Positions 42,466 to 50,225 of a stretch of DNA of 64,000 nucleotides are shown here, in pieces. Source of the DNA: Arthrobacter sp. ISL-28 (GTDB taxonomy: Bacteria > Actinomycetota > Actinomycetes > Actinomycetales > Micrococcaceae); assembly GCF_018613875.1 (NCBI RefSeq), contig NZ_JAGGPJ010000012.1, positions 1 to 64,000 of the forward strand, in the 5' to 3' direction. Below the pieces are notes generated by a model. The model worked only from the letters and a program-made list of their open reading frames with translations. It was not told the origin of the DNA and ran no database searches. The translations under genes were made by a program, and so were the position numbers. Position 1 is the stretch's first letter, and each line of letters starts with the position of its first letter.

Positions 42466-44043
42466 CTATTTGCCCAGGAACTTGTCGAAGCCCTTGGGCA
42501 GGTTCAGCTGGGACGGATCGAAGTCGCTGCCCTGCTGGCCGAAGGCCGCACCCGTGGGCAGCGCCTTTGCGCTGGCGCGCCGGGCTTCGGCGTCACGGAG
42601 TTCCTGTGCCGCCTTGGCCGGGTTGCCTGAACGTGCCTTCTTCTTCGGTGCGTTCTTGGCACCCTTGCGGGCACCGCCGCCGCCGCCCATGCCCGGCATC
42701 CCGGGCATTCCCGGCATGCCGCCGCCCTGCGCCATCTTCTTCATCATCTTCTGGGCCTGCGCGAACCGCTCAAGGAGACCGTTGACTTCGGAGACGTGAA
42801 CGCCCGAACCCCGGGCGATGCGGGCGCGCCGTGAGCCGTTGATGATCTTGGGAGCCAGCCGCTCGTGCGGGGTCATGGAACGCACGATCGCCTCCACGCG
42901 GTCGATCTCGCGTTCGTCGAACTGCTCCAGCTGCTGGCGGATGTTCTGCGCGCCGGGCATCATCATGAGCATTTTCTTCATGGAGCCCATGTTGCGGATC
43001 TGCTGCATCTGGGCGAGGAAGTCGTCCAGCGTGAAGTCTTCCTGGTCGGCGAACTTCTTCGCCATCCGGGCTGCTTCGTCCTTGTCCCAGGACTTCTCGG
43101 CCTGCTCGATCAGGGTGAGGACGTCGCCCATGTCGAGAATGCGGGACGCCATGCGGTCCGGGTGGAACATTTCGAAGTCGTCCACGCCCTCGCCGGTGGA
43201 CGCGAACATCACAGGCTTTCCGGTGACCGAGGCGACGGACAGCGCGGCACCGCCGCGCGCATCGCCGTCGAGCTTTGACAGCACGACGCCGGTGAAGTTG
43301 ACGCCTTCATCGAACGCCATTGCCGTGTTCACGGCGTCCTGGCCGATCATGGCGTCGATCACGAAGAGGACTTCGTTGGGGACAATGGCCCGGCGGATCT
43401 GGCGCGCCTGTTCCATCATTTCGGCGTCCACGCCGAGACGTCCGGCGGTGTCCACGATGACGACGTCGTGCAGCTTCTGGCGGGCCTCCTCGACACCTGC
43501 GCGGGCGACGGCGACCGGGTCGCCGGCCGGGTGCTCCAGCTCGGACGTGGCGCCGGGGTGTGGGGCGAAGACGGGGACGCCGGCGCGCTTGCCGACGACC
43601 TGCAGCTGGGTGACAGCGTTGGGGCGCTGAAGGTCGCAGGCCACGAGGATGGGACTGTGGCCCTGCCCCTTCAGCCACTTGGCGAGCTTGCCCGCGAGGG
43701 TGGTCTTACCGGCGCCCTGGAGGCCGGCGAGCATGATGATGGTGGGCCCGGTCTTGGCCAGGCGGATGCGGCGGGTCTCCCCGCCGAGGATCTCGACGAG
43801 CTCCTCGTTGACGATCTTGACGATCTGCTGGCTCGGGTTCAGCGCCCCGGAGACCTCGGCGCCGAGCGCGCGTCCACGGACCTGGCCGGTGAACTCACGC
43901 ACCACGGGCACGGCAACGTCAGCGTCCAGCAGGGCCCGCCGGATCTCACGGACTGTGGCGTCGACATCTGCCTCGGTGAGGCGGCCCTTGCCACGGAGAT
44001 TCTTGAAGGTTGCTGTCAACCGGTCAGAGAGTGAATTGAACAC
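42466..44043 (-). CDS. ffh: Signal recognition particle protein Ffh
   Basis: From GTG 44043 the 525-residue product begins FNSLSDRLTATFKNLRGKGR and has the N domain, the G domain with GLQGAGKTTLAGKLA, DTAGRLGVD and SKLDGDARGGAAL, and a Met-rich M domain (LAQMQQIRNMGSMKKMLMMM) for signal-peptide and 4.5S RNA binding. The frame is open far upstream, but family length and N-terminus support GTG 44043. A Gly/Met-rich stretch (GGGMPGMPGMPGMGGGGG) near the end is typical of actinobacteria. Confidence 0.96.
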   Translation of the reverse strand: MFNSLSDRLTATFKNLRGKGRLTEADVDATVREIRRALLDADVAVPVVREFTGQVRGRALGAEVSGALNPSQQIVKIVNEELVEILGGETRRIRLAKTGPTIIMLAGLQGAGKTTLAGKLAKWLKGQGHSPILVACDLQRPNAVTQLQVVGKRAGVPVFAPHPGATSELEHPAGDPVAVARAGVEEARQKLHDVVIVDTAGRLGVDAEMMEQARQIRRAIVPNEVLFVIDAMIGQDAVNTAMAFDEGVNFTGVVLSKLDGDARGGAALSVASVTGKPVMFASTGEGVDDFEMFHPDRMASRILDMGDVLTLIEQAEKSWDKDEAARMAKKFADQEDFTLDDFLAQMQQIRNMGSMKKMLMMMPGAQNIRQQLEQFDEREIDRVEAIVRSMTPHERLAPKIINGSRRARIARGSGVHVSEVNGLLERFAQAQKMMKKMAQGGGMPGMPGMPGMGGGGGARKGAKNAPKKKARSGNPAKAAQELRDAEARRASAKALPTGAAFGQQGSDFDPSQLNLPKGFDKFLGK

Positions 44044-44175
44044 GCGCCGTGCACTTCTTTCAGTGGATGTACGGATGGCGGCCCTTCGGCACACCAGCGT
44101 CTCGGCTGTTGTTTCCAACTGCGTCGACGACGGGACTCGACTATCTAGGGTACCAAGACGGGCCTCCAAGATGGC

Positions 44176-45594
44176 ATGCTTGGCAAGGTGACGAGCCAAA
44201 CAGCTGTAAAAACCCTGCTCATCCTTGGCGCCTCCGGCGATCTGACGGGACGCCTCCTGCTTCCCGGGCTCGCCAGGCTCGTGGCCACCGGCCGGGCGGA
44301 CGGGCTCAGGCTGGTGGGGGCAGGCTCTGACCCTTGGCCGCAGGAGCAATGGCGGGACCGCGTCCACACGGCCTTCGCCGACGCAGCGGGCCAGGCCGAC
44401 ACCGCCGGAAAGAAGGCCCTCTCGGCGCTTGAAGAATTCACCGCCTACCACCAGCTGGACGTCACCGCGGACGGGCCTTTGGCCTCCCTGCTGGCGGAGC
44501 TCGAGGGGCCCGTGGCCGTCTACTTCGCCCTGCCGCCGCACGTGAGCCAGAAAGCCTGCGATATCCTGGCCCCGGCCCAGGTTCCGGCCGGGACGCGGCT
44601 GGTCATGGAGAAGCCCTTCGGCTCGGGCGAAGAGTCAGCGCGCGAACTGAACCGGACGCTCCTGACGCTCGTCCCCGAAGACCACATCCACCGCGTGGAC
44701 CATTTCCTGGGCAAGGCCACGGTCCTGAACATCCTCGGCCTCCGTTTTGCCAACAACTTCCTCGAGCCGGTGTGGAACCGTGAGCACATCGCAAAAGTGG
44801 AGATCATCTTCGACGAGGACCTGGCCCTCGAAGGCCGCGCCCGGTACTACGACGGCGCCGGCGCCCTGCGGGACATGATCCAGAGCCATCTGCTGCAGAT
44901 CATGGCGCTGATGGCCATCGAGCCGCCGGCCACGATCGGCGAGCGCGACCTCCGGGACGCGGTGGCGGCCGTTCTCCGCGCCAGCAGCATCAGGCCGCCG
45001 TATAACTCCAGCACACGGCGTGCCCGCTATACGGCCGGCACGATGGGCGGCAGGAAGGTCCCGGACTACGTCAGGGAAGAGGGGGTCGACCCGGACCGCA
45101 ACACGGAAACGCTGGCTGAGGTCCAGGTGAAAATCGACAACTGGCGCTGGAAGGACGTGCCGTTCATCCTGCGCTCCGGGAAGGCACTGGGCGACAAGCG
45201 AAAGGAAGCAGTGGTCACCTTCCGGCCGGTGCCCCACCTCCCCCACGGATTCTCCGGTGTCGACGCACCCAACAGCCTAAGGATCGGTTTCGGCCCGGAC
45301 ACCCTGGCGCTCGATATCGATGTCAACGGCCCTGGGGACATCTTCAGCCTGGACCGCACCACGCTCACCGCAGAGCTGAACGCCTCCGAGCTGCTCCCCT
45401 ACGGTGAAGTGCTTGAAGGCGTCCTCACCGGTGACCCCCTGCTTTCCGTCCGCGGCGACACCGCGGAGGATTGCTGGCGGATCCTTGAGCCGGTGCTCAA
45501 AGCGTGGGCCGAGGACGCCGTACCGCTCGAGGAGTACGACGCCGGCACGTCCGGCCCCGGAGGCTGGTCAGGTTCCGCGTCACACACCTCATAA
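44176..45594 (+). CDS. zwf: Glucose-6-phosphate 1-dehydrogenase
   Basis: The 472-residue product has the NADP site LLILGASGDLTGRLLLPGLA and the substrate/active-site motif HIHRVDHFLGKATVLNILGL, with VMEKPFG and the later DNWRWKDVPFILRSGKALGD. It catalyses the first step of the pentose phosphate pathway. ATG 44176 is given; GTG 44188 (TSQTAVKTLL) is an equally good start. The usual partner opcA and pgl are not adjacent, so this is probably a stand-alone or second copy rather than the one in the tal-zwf-opcA operon. It is divergent from ffh. Confidence 0.93.
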   Translation: MLGKVTSQTAVKTLLILGASGDLTGRLLLPGLARLVATGRADGLRLVGAGSDPWPQEQWRDRVHTAFADAAGQADTAGKKALSALEEFTAYHQLDVTADGPLASLLAELEGPVAVYFALPPHVSQKACDILAPAQVPAGTRLVMEKPFGSGEESARELNRTLLTLVPEDHIHRVDHFLGKATVLNILGLRFANNFLEPVWNREHIAKVEIIFDEDLALEGRARYYDGAGALRDMIQSHLLQIMALMAIEPPATIGERDLRDAVAAVLRASSIRPPYNSSTRRARYTAGTMGGRKVPDYVREEGVDPDRNTETLAEVQVKIDNWRWKDVPFILRSGKALGDKRKEAVVTFRPVPHLPHGFSGVDAPNSLRIGFGPDTLALDIDVNGPGDIFSLDRTTLTAELNASELLPYGEVLEGVLTGDPLLSVRGDTAEDCWRILEPVLKAWAEDAVPLEEYDAGTSGPGGWSGSASHTS

Positions 45595-45632
45595 CCCCGC
45601 CATCTGGCGGCCGGGACGGCATGGCTGCCGGC

Positions 45633-45678
45633 ATGCAGAAGGGCCGGTCACCATTGCTGGTGACCGGCCCTTCTGCAT
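45633..45678. terminator. 21-bp perfect bidirectional terminator hairpin
   Basis: ATGCAGAAGGGCCGGTCACC plus A pairs without mismatch with its complement across the 4-base loop TTGC. It lies 39 bases after the zwf stop and 57 bases before the end of the convergent glnK, so it can serve both transcripts. The GAAGG and CCTTC flanks give short A and T stretches rather than a classic T-tract. Confidence 0.8.
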
Positions 45679-45735
45679 TCGCTTGTGCTTTGCCGGATGA
45701 ACGGCGCCGGATGTGGACGGCGCAGCTGACGGCGG

Positions 45736-46074
45736 CTAAATGGCTGCTACGCCGCGTTCGCCCGTCCGCACCCGCACTGCTTCAAAAACATCCATAGTCC
45801 AGACCTTGCCGTCCCCGGCCCGTCCGGTGTTGGAGCTGGAAATGATGACATCCAGGATGTCGTCAGCCTGTTCGTCCGTTGCCAGAACCTCCACGCGGAT
45901 CTTGGGCAGCAGGTCCACGTTGTACTCGGCACCCCGGTAGACCTCGGTGTACCCCCGCTGCCGGCCGTAGCCGCTGGCTGCACTGACCGTCAGGCCCTGG
46001 ACGCCGTAGGCCTCCAGGCCTTCCCGGATGGATTCGAGCTTCTCCGGACGGACGATTGCTGTAATCAGTTTCAT
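45736..46074 (-). CDS. glnK: Nitrogen regulatory protein PII
   Basis: The 112-residue product is a standard PII trimer subunit: MKLITAIVRPEKLESIREGL, the T-loop with YGRQRGYTEVYRGAEYNVDL including the modifiable Tyr51, and the C-terminal GDGKVWTMDVFEAVRVRTGE. In actinobacteria Tyr51 is adenylylated. Its start overlaps the amtB stop by 4 bases (ATGA), so it is translated together with the ammonium channel that it plugs. Confidence 0.96.
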   Translation of the reverse strand: MKLITAIVRPEKLESIREGLEAYGVQGLTVSAASGYGRQRGYTEVYRGAEYNVDLLPKIRVEVLATDEQADDILDVIISSSNTGRAGDGKVWTMDVFEAVRVRTGERGVAAI

Positions 46075-47435
46075 GCCCCCACGCTTTCCTTGCCTGATGC
46101 TGTTTCTGCCTTCTCGGCTGCTGCGCCTGCCGCCGGTGCGTTGTCCGTGCCGCTGGTGGAAGCGTTGCCCGTGATCAGTTCATGCAGGGGCTGGAAGCTT
46201 CCGCCGTGGCCGCCGACACCGAACTCGTAGGCCGTCTCGGCGTGCAGGCTGAGGTCGACGCCCACCACTTCCTGCTCCTGGGAGACACGGAAGCCCATGG
46301 TCTTGTGGATGGCCAGTGCGATCAGGAGCGTCAGGATGGCCGAGTATGCGATGGCGATGCCGGCCGCCGCGAGCTGTGCCCAGAGCTGGGTCAGGCCGCC
46401 GCCGTAGAAGAGACCGCCGCCGACGCCATCAACGGGCGTTGCGATGAAGCCCAGGGCCACGGTGCCGATGATGCCGGACACGAGGTGCACGCCCACAACG
46501 TCCAGGGAGTCATCGAAACCCCAGCGGAACTTGAGTCCGACGGCCAGGGCCGATGCGGCACCGGCTACGAGGCCGAGGCCGAGGGCACCAACCGGGCTGA
46601 CGTTTGCACAGGCCGGGGTAATTGCAACAAGGCCGGCGACAACGCCGGATGCGGCGCCGAGAGAGGTGGGGTGTCCGTCACGAATTCGTTCCGTGATGAG
46701 CCAGCCGATCATGGCGGCGGCAGGTGCAGCCAGGGTGTTGACCCAGATCAGGCCGCCCTGCTCAGCGCTAGCGGCCAAGCCGCCGTTGAAGCCGAACCAG
46801 CCAAACCACAGGATGGCAGCCCCGAGCATCACGAAGGGGATGTTGTGCGGGCGGTGGTTCGGGTCCTTACCGAAGCCCTTGCGGTTGCCGATGATCAGGA
46901 CGAGGATCAGGGCGGCCACACCGGCGTTGATGTGGACCACGGTGCCGCCGGCGAAGTCGATGGCCGGGCCGAGTGCCTGGCCGATCGCGCCGTCCTCACC
47001 GAAGAGGCCGCCACCCCAGACCATGTAGGCCAGCGGGCAGTAGACCAGTGTTACCCAGACGGGCACGAACACGGTCCAGGCGCCAAACTTGGCGCGGTCC
47101 GCGATGGCTCCGCTGATCAGGGCCACGGTAATAATGGCGAAGGTTGCTCCATAGCCGACAAGAATGAGGCCGTCCGGTTCCGTGATGCCTTCAAGCCCGA
47201 AGTTGGCGAACGGGTTCCCGACCATCTGCAGGAAGCCGTCACCCCCCGTCATGGAGTAACCCCAGAGTACCCATACAACGCTCACGATGCCGATTGAGAT
47301 GAAGCTCATCATCATCATGTTCAGCGCCGCTTTGGCGCGCGTCATGCCGCCGTAGAAAAATGCCAGGCCTGGTGTCATGAACAGCACGAGTGCCGCTGCC
47401 ACCATGAGCCATACGTGACCTGCGGTAAGTTCCAT
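46071..47435 (-). CDS. amtB: Ammonium transporter
   Basis: The 454-residue product has 11 predicted membrane helices and Amt motifs: FFYGGMTRAKAALNMMMMSF, DFAGGTVVHINAGVAALILV and a late FRWGFDDSLDVVGVHLVSGI carrying the second pore His. A long polar C-terminal tail follows. It passes ammonia or ammonium across the membrane and is regulated by glnK, coupled by a 4-base overlap. The ATG at 47435 starts just before the first helix; upstream codons are polar and not conserved. Confidence 0.96.
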   Translation of the reverse strand: MELTAGHVWLMVAAALVLFMTPGLAFFYGGMTRAKAALNMMMMSFISIGIVSVVWVLWGYSMTGGDGFLQMVGNPFANFGLEGITEPDGLILVGYGATFAIITVALISGAIADRAKFGAWTVFVPVWVTLVYCPLAYMVWGGGLFGEDGAIGQALGPAIDFAGGTVVHINAGVAALILVLIIGNRKGFGKDPNHRPHNIPFVMLGAAILWFGWFGFNGGLAASAEQGGLIWVNTLAAPAAAMIGWLITERIRDGHPTSLGAASGVVAGLVAITPACANVSPVGALGLGLVAGAASALAVGLKFRWGFDDSLDVVGVHLVSGIIGTVALGFIATPVDGVGGGLFYGGGLTQLWAQLAAAGIAIAYSAILTLLIALAIHKTMGFRVSQEQEVVGVDLSLHAETAYEFGVGGHGGSFQPLHELITGNASTSGTDNAPAAGAAAEKAETASGKESVGA

Positions 47436-47598
47436 GGTGCACGTCCTCTCGTGATCGGTGATGCGGAGAAAAATCCGCTTGGCCAACGCCTTTTGCGTTC
47501 TGACTAAATTTTTGCCTCGCTGTGTTTCGCTGGCGGAGGATTTAGATTGCCGGCCTGTTACAAGAACCTCCCGGAAGTAAATGGTGCATATCTGGCTT

Positions 47599-47614
47599 GT
47601 TACGGTTATGTTTC
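47599..47614 (-). promoter_or_regulatory. GlnR-like box upstream of amtB
   Basis: On the minus strand the sequence reads GAAAC, six bases (ATAACC), GTAAC, then six bases and GATAT. GlnR sites of actinobacteria combine GTnAC and GAAAC half-sites at 6-base spacing, so two half-sites match exactly and a third in part. It is about 165 bases upstream of amtB, a nitrogen-regulated gene in related genera. Also about 50 bases upstream of the divergent MFS gene. Confidence 0.42.
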
Positions 47615-47663
47615 ACCCGTCCCAATCCGTCCCTCCGGCACGCTCTGCAAGGATCATCGCTCC

Positions 47664-48923
47664 ATGACGCCACGCCCCCGTACCGCCGCCAGCAGATTGC
47701 GGTTCCCAGCCTTCAGGCGGACCCCCGATGCCCGGCTGCCCCGTGACATCAAGGTGATGCTTGTCGCGGCGTTCCTGATCGCCCTCGGCTTTGGGCTGGT
47801 GGCGCCGGTGCTCCCCCAGTTCGCCACCACGTTCGACGTCGGCGCTACCGCCGCCGCGGTGATCGTCAGCATCTTCGCCTTCATGCGGCTCATGTTCGCC
47901 CCGGCCGGCGGCGCGCTGATCGGACGGCTGGGCGAGCGGCCCGTCTATGTCGCGGGGGTGCTGATTGTCGCGGCGTCCACGGCCGCCTGCGCCTTCGCCC
48001 AGAACTACTGGCAGCTCCTGGTGTTCCGGGGGCTCGGCGGCGCCGGTTCGGTGATGTTCACAGTGGCGTCGATGGCACTGGTGATCAGGCTCGCCCCGGC
48101 CGAAAGCCGCGGCAGGGTTTCCGGCGCCTACGCCTCTGCGTTCCTGATCGGCAATGTCTGCGGGCCCATCGTGGGAGGACTGCTGGCCGGGTTCGGGCTG
48201 CGGGTTCCATTCCTTGCCTACGCCGGAGCGCTGGTCGTGGCGGCGCTCGTGGTGCAGACGCAGCTGAGCCATGTCCCCGGCACCGGAGGCCGCGACGGTT
48301 CGGCCGCCCCGGCGATGAAATTCGGTGAGGCGCTCGGCGACAGCGCCTACCGCGCCTCGCTGTTCTCCAATTTCGCCAACGGCTGGGCCACCTTCGGCGT
48401 GAGGATGGCCACGATTCCCCTGTTTGCCGTCACCGCTCTCGGGGCCGGACCCGAGGCTGCCGGCTGGGCCTTGGCGGTCTTCGCTGCCGGAAACGCGGTG
48501 GCCCTGACATTTTCGGGCCGGCTCGCTGACAGCCTTGGCCGGAAGCCCATGATGGTCGCCGGGCTGCTGCTGACGGGAGCGGCAACCGGCGGAATTGGAC
48601 TCACCCAGGGGCTGGTCTGGTTCCTTGCCGCGTCGATGCTTGCGGGTGTGGGAGCTGGCCTGCTTGGCCCGGCCCAGCAGGCCGCGGTTGCCGACGTCGT
48701 CGGGCGTGAACGCTCAGGCGGGCGCGTGCTCGCCGCCTACCAGATGACCGCGGACATCGGGGCCATCCTCGGACCGGTCCTGGCCGGCCTGCTGGCGGAC
48801 GAGCTCGGCTACGGCTGGGCCTTCGCCGTGACGGGAGGCGTGCTGGTGCTCGCGGCCGTTGCCTGGCTTGTCGCCCGCGAGACGGTGCAGCGGCAGCCCT
48901 CGAACGCCGCCCGGCCCAGCTAG
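47664..48923 (+). CDS. Major facilitator superfamily exporter
   Basis: The product has 12 predicted membrane helices in two halves, the first loop motif RLGERPVYVAG (motif A type) and its repeat GRLADSLGRKPMMVAGLLL. The sequence VSGAYASAFLIGNVCGPIVG matches motif C of 14/12-TM drug antiporters (DHA1). It most likely exports a small molecule with proton exchange. ATG 47664 is chosen because it leads to the basic head before helix 1; the frame is open further upstream. Divergent from amtB. Confidence 0.9.
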   Translation: MTPRPRTAASRLRFPAFRRTPDARLPRDIKVMLVAAFLIALGFGLVAPVLPQFATTFDVGATAAAVIVSIFAFMRLMFAPAGGALIGRLGERPVYVAGVLIVAASTAACAFAQNYWQLLVFRGLGGAGSVMFTVASMALVIRLAPAESRGRVSGAYASAFLIGNVCGPIVGGLLAGFGLRVPFLAYAGALVVAALVVQTQLSHVPGTGGRDGSAAPAMKFGEALGDSAYRASLFSNFANGWATFGVRMATIPLFAVTALGAGPEAAGWALAVFAAGNAVALTFSGRLADSLGRKPMMVAGLLLTGAATGGIGLTQGLVWFLAASMLAGVGAGLLGPAQQAAVADVVGRERSGGRVLAAYQMTADIGAILGPVLAGLLADELGYGWAFAVTGGVLVLAAVAWLVARETVQRQPSNAARPS

Positions 48924-48956
48924 CCCGCCGCGTCGCGTCCCAGCCAGTCATGGAAG

Positions 48957-50165
48957 CTAGTTCAGGAGCGCGTCCACGAAGCCTTCGGTTTCGAAGGGGG
49001 CGAGATCGTCCGCTCCTTCACCGAGGCCGATCAGCTTCACGGGCACGCCGAGGGTCCTCTGGATGGCCACGACAATGCCGCCCTTGGCGGTTCCGTCCAG
49101 CTTGGTCAGGACGATGCCGGTGATGTTCACGACTTCGGCGAAGACCCGGGCCTGGTTCAGCCCGTTCTGGCCGGTGGTGGCGTCCAGCACCAGGAGCACT
49201 TCGTCAACCTCGGCCAGCTTCTCGATGACACGCTTGACCTTGCCAAGCTCGTCCATGAGGCCGACCTTGTTCTGCAGGCGGCCGGCAGTATCAACCATGA
49301 CGACGTCGACTTCCTGCTCGATGCCTGCCTTGACCGCCTCATAGGCGACCGACGCCGGGTCGGCTCCATCGACGTCGGACTTTACGGTGGGAACGCCCAC
49401 GCGCTGGCCCCACGTGGCCAGTTGCTCGGCGGCGGCGGCGCGGAACGTGTCGGCTGCGCCGAGCAGGACGTCCTTGTCCTCTGCGACGAGGACGCGGGCC
49501 AGCTTGCCAACAGTAGTGGTCTTGCCCACCCCGTTGACGCCGACCACCATCATCACGGCAGGCTTGTCGGCGTGGCGTTCGATCCGGAGGCTCCGGTCCA
49601 TGGTGGGATCCACCAGCTTGATGAGCTCCTCGCGCAGGAGTGCCTTGACCTGCTCGGGTGACCGGGTGCCCAGGACCTTGACACGTTCACGGAGCGCGTC
49701 GACCAGCTGCATAGTGGGTTCAGTACCGAGGTCGGCGAGGAGCAGCGTCTCCTCCACCTCGTCCCAGACATTCTCATCGATCTTGTCGCTGGACAGCAGC
49801 GCGAGGAGGCCCTTGCCGAGGACGTTGTTCGACTTGACCAGCCGCTCCCGGAGGCGGGTGAGGCGTCCTTCAACAGGCTGCGGAGTCTCGACCGGAATGG
49901 TTTCCAGGCCGGCGACATCGTCGGGAACCTCTGTTTCAAGGCCTTCGAGGCCGACGCCGTCTGGCGCCTTCCGTTCGGGAGCCTGCACCGGGCGGTCCTC
50001 GAGGAGGGTTCCTCCGCCGGCGGGCGGCTGCACGGGATCGTTGGCATCGCGGGTCCCCGGGTACAGGGTGCCGGACCTCCGTGCTTTCATCAGCACCGGG
50101 ACCAGCCCGCCGATGACCACCAGGGCAGCAAGAATGGGCAGGAGAATAGGGAGGATGTCGTTCAC
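48957..50165 (-). CDS. ftsY: Signal recognition particle receptor FtsY
   Basis: The 402-residue product starts with a membrane-targeting segment (NDILPILLPILAALVVIGGL), an acidic/Pro-rich linker, then the NG domain with GVNGVGKTTTVGKLARVLVA, DTAGRLQNKVGLMDELGKVK, TKLDGTAKGGIVVAIQRTLG and GLGEGADDLAPFETEGFVDA. It docks Ffh-ribosome complexes at the membrane. It is the last gene of the smc-ftsY block. Confidence 0.96.
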   Translation of the reverse strand: MNDILPILLPILAALVVIGGLVPVLMKARRSGTLYPGTRDANDPVQPPAGGGTLLEDRPVQAPERKAPDGVGLEGLETEVPDDVAGLETIPVETPQPVEGRLTRLRERLVKSNNVLGKGLLALLSSDKIDENVWDEVEETLLLADLGTEPTMQLVDALRERVKVLGTRSPEQVKALLREELIKLVDPTMDRSLRIERHADKPAVMMVVGVNGVGKTTTVGKLARVLVAEDKDVLLGAADTFRAAAAEQLATWGQRVGVPTVKSDVDGADPASVAYEAVKAGIEQEVDVVMVDTAGRLQNKVGLMDELGKVKRVIEKLAEVDEVLLVLDATTGQNGLNQARVFAEVVNITGIVLTKLDGTAKGGIVVAIQRTLGVPVKLIGLGEGADDLAPFETEGFVDALLN

Positions 50166-50225
50166 ACCCCTAGCTTCTCACAACAGCCGAGGGGGCGGCG
50201 GGCAGGTGATGACCGCCCGTCCGTG

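Noticed and set aside
42466..44541. 691-residue form of Ffh
   Set aside because: The extra 166 residues overlap the divergent zwf and are not related to SRP proteins; GTG 44043 gives the family N-terminus.
46182..47297. 371-codon open frame antisense to amtB
   Set aside because: Codon mirror of a membrane transporter; product is His/Gly/Asp-rich with no recognisable fold.
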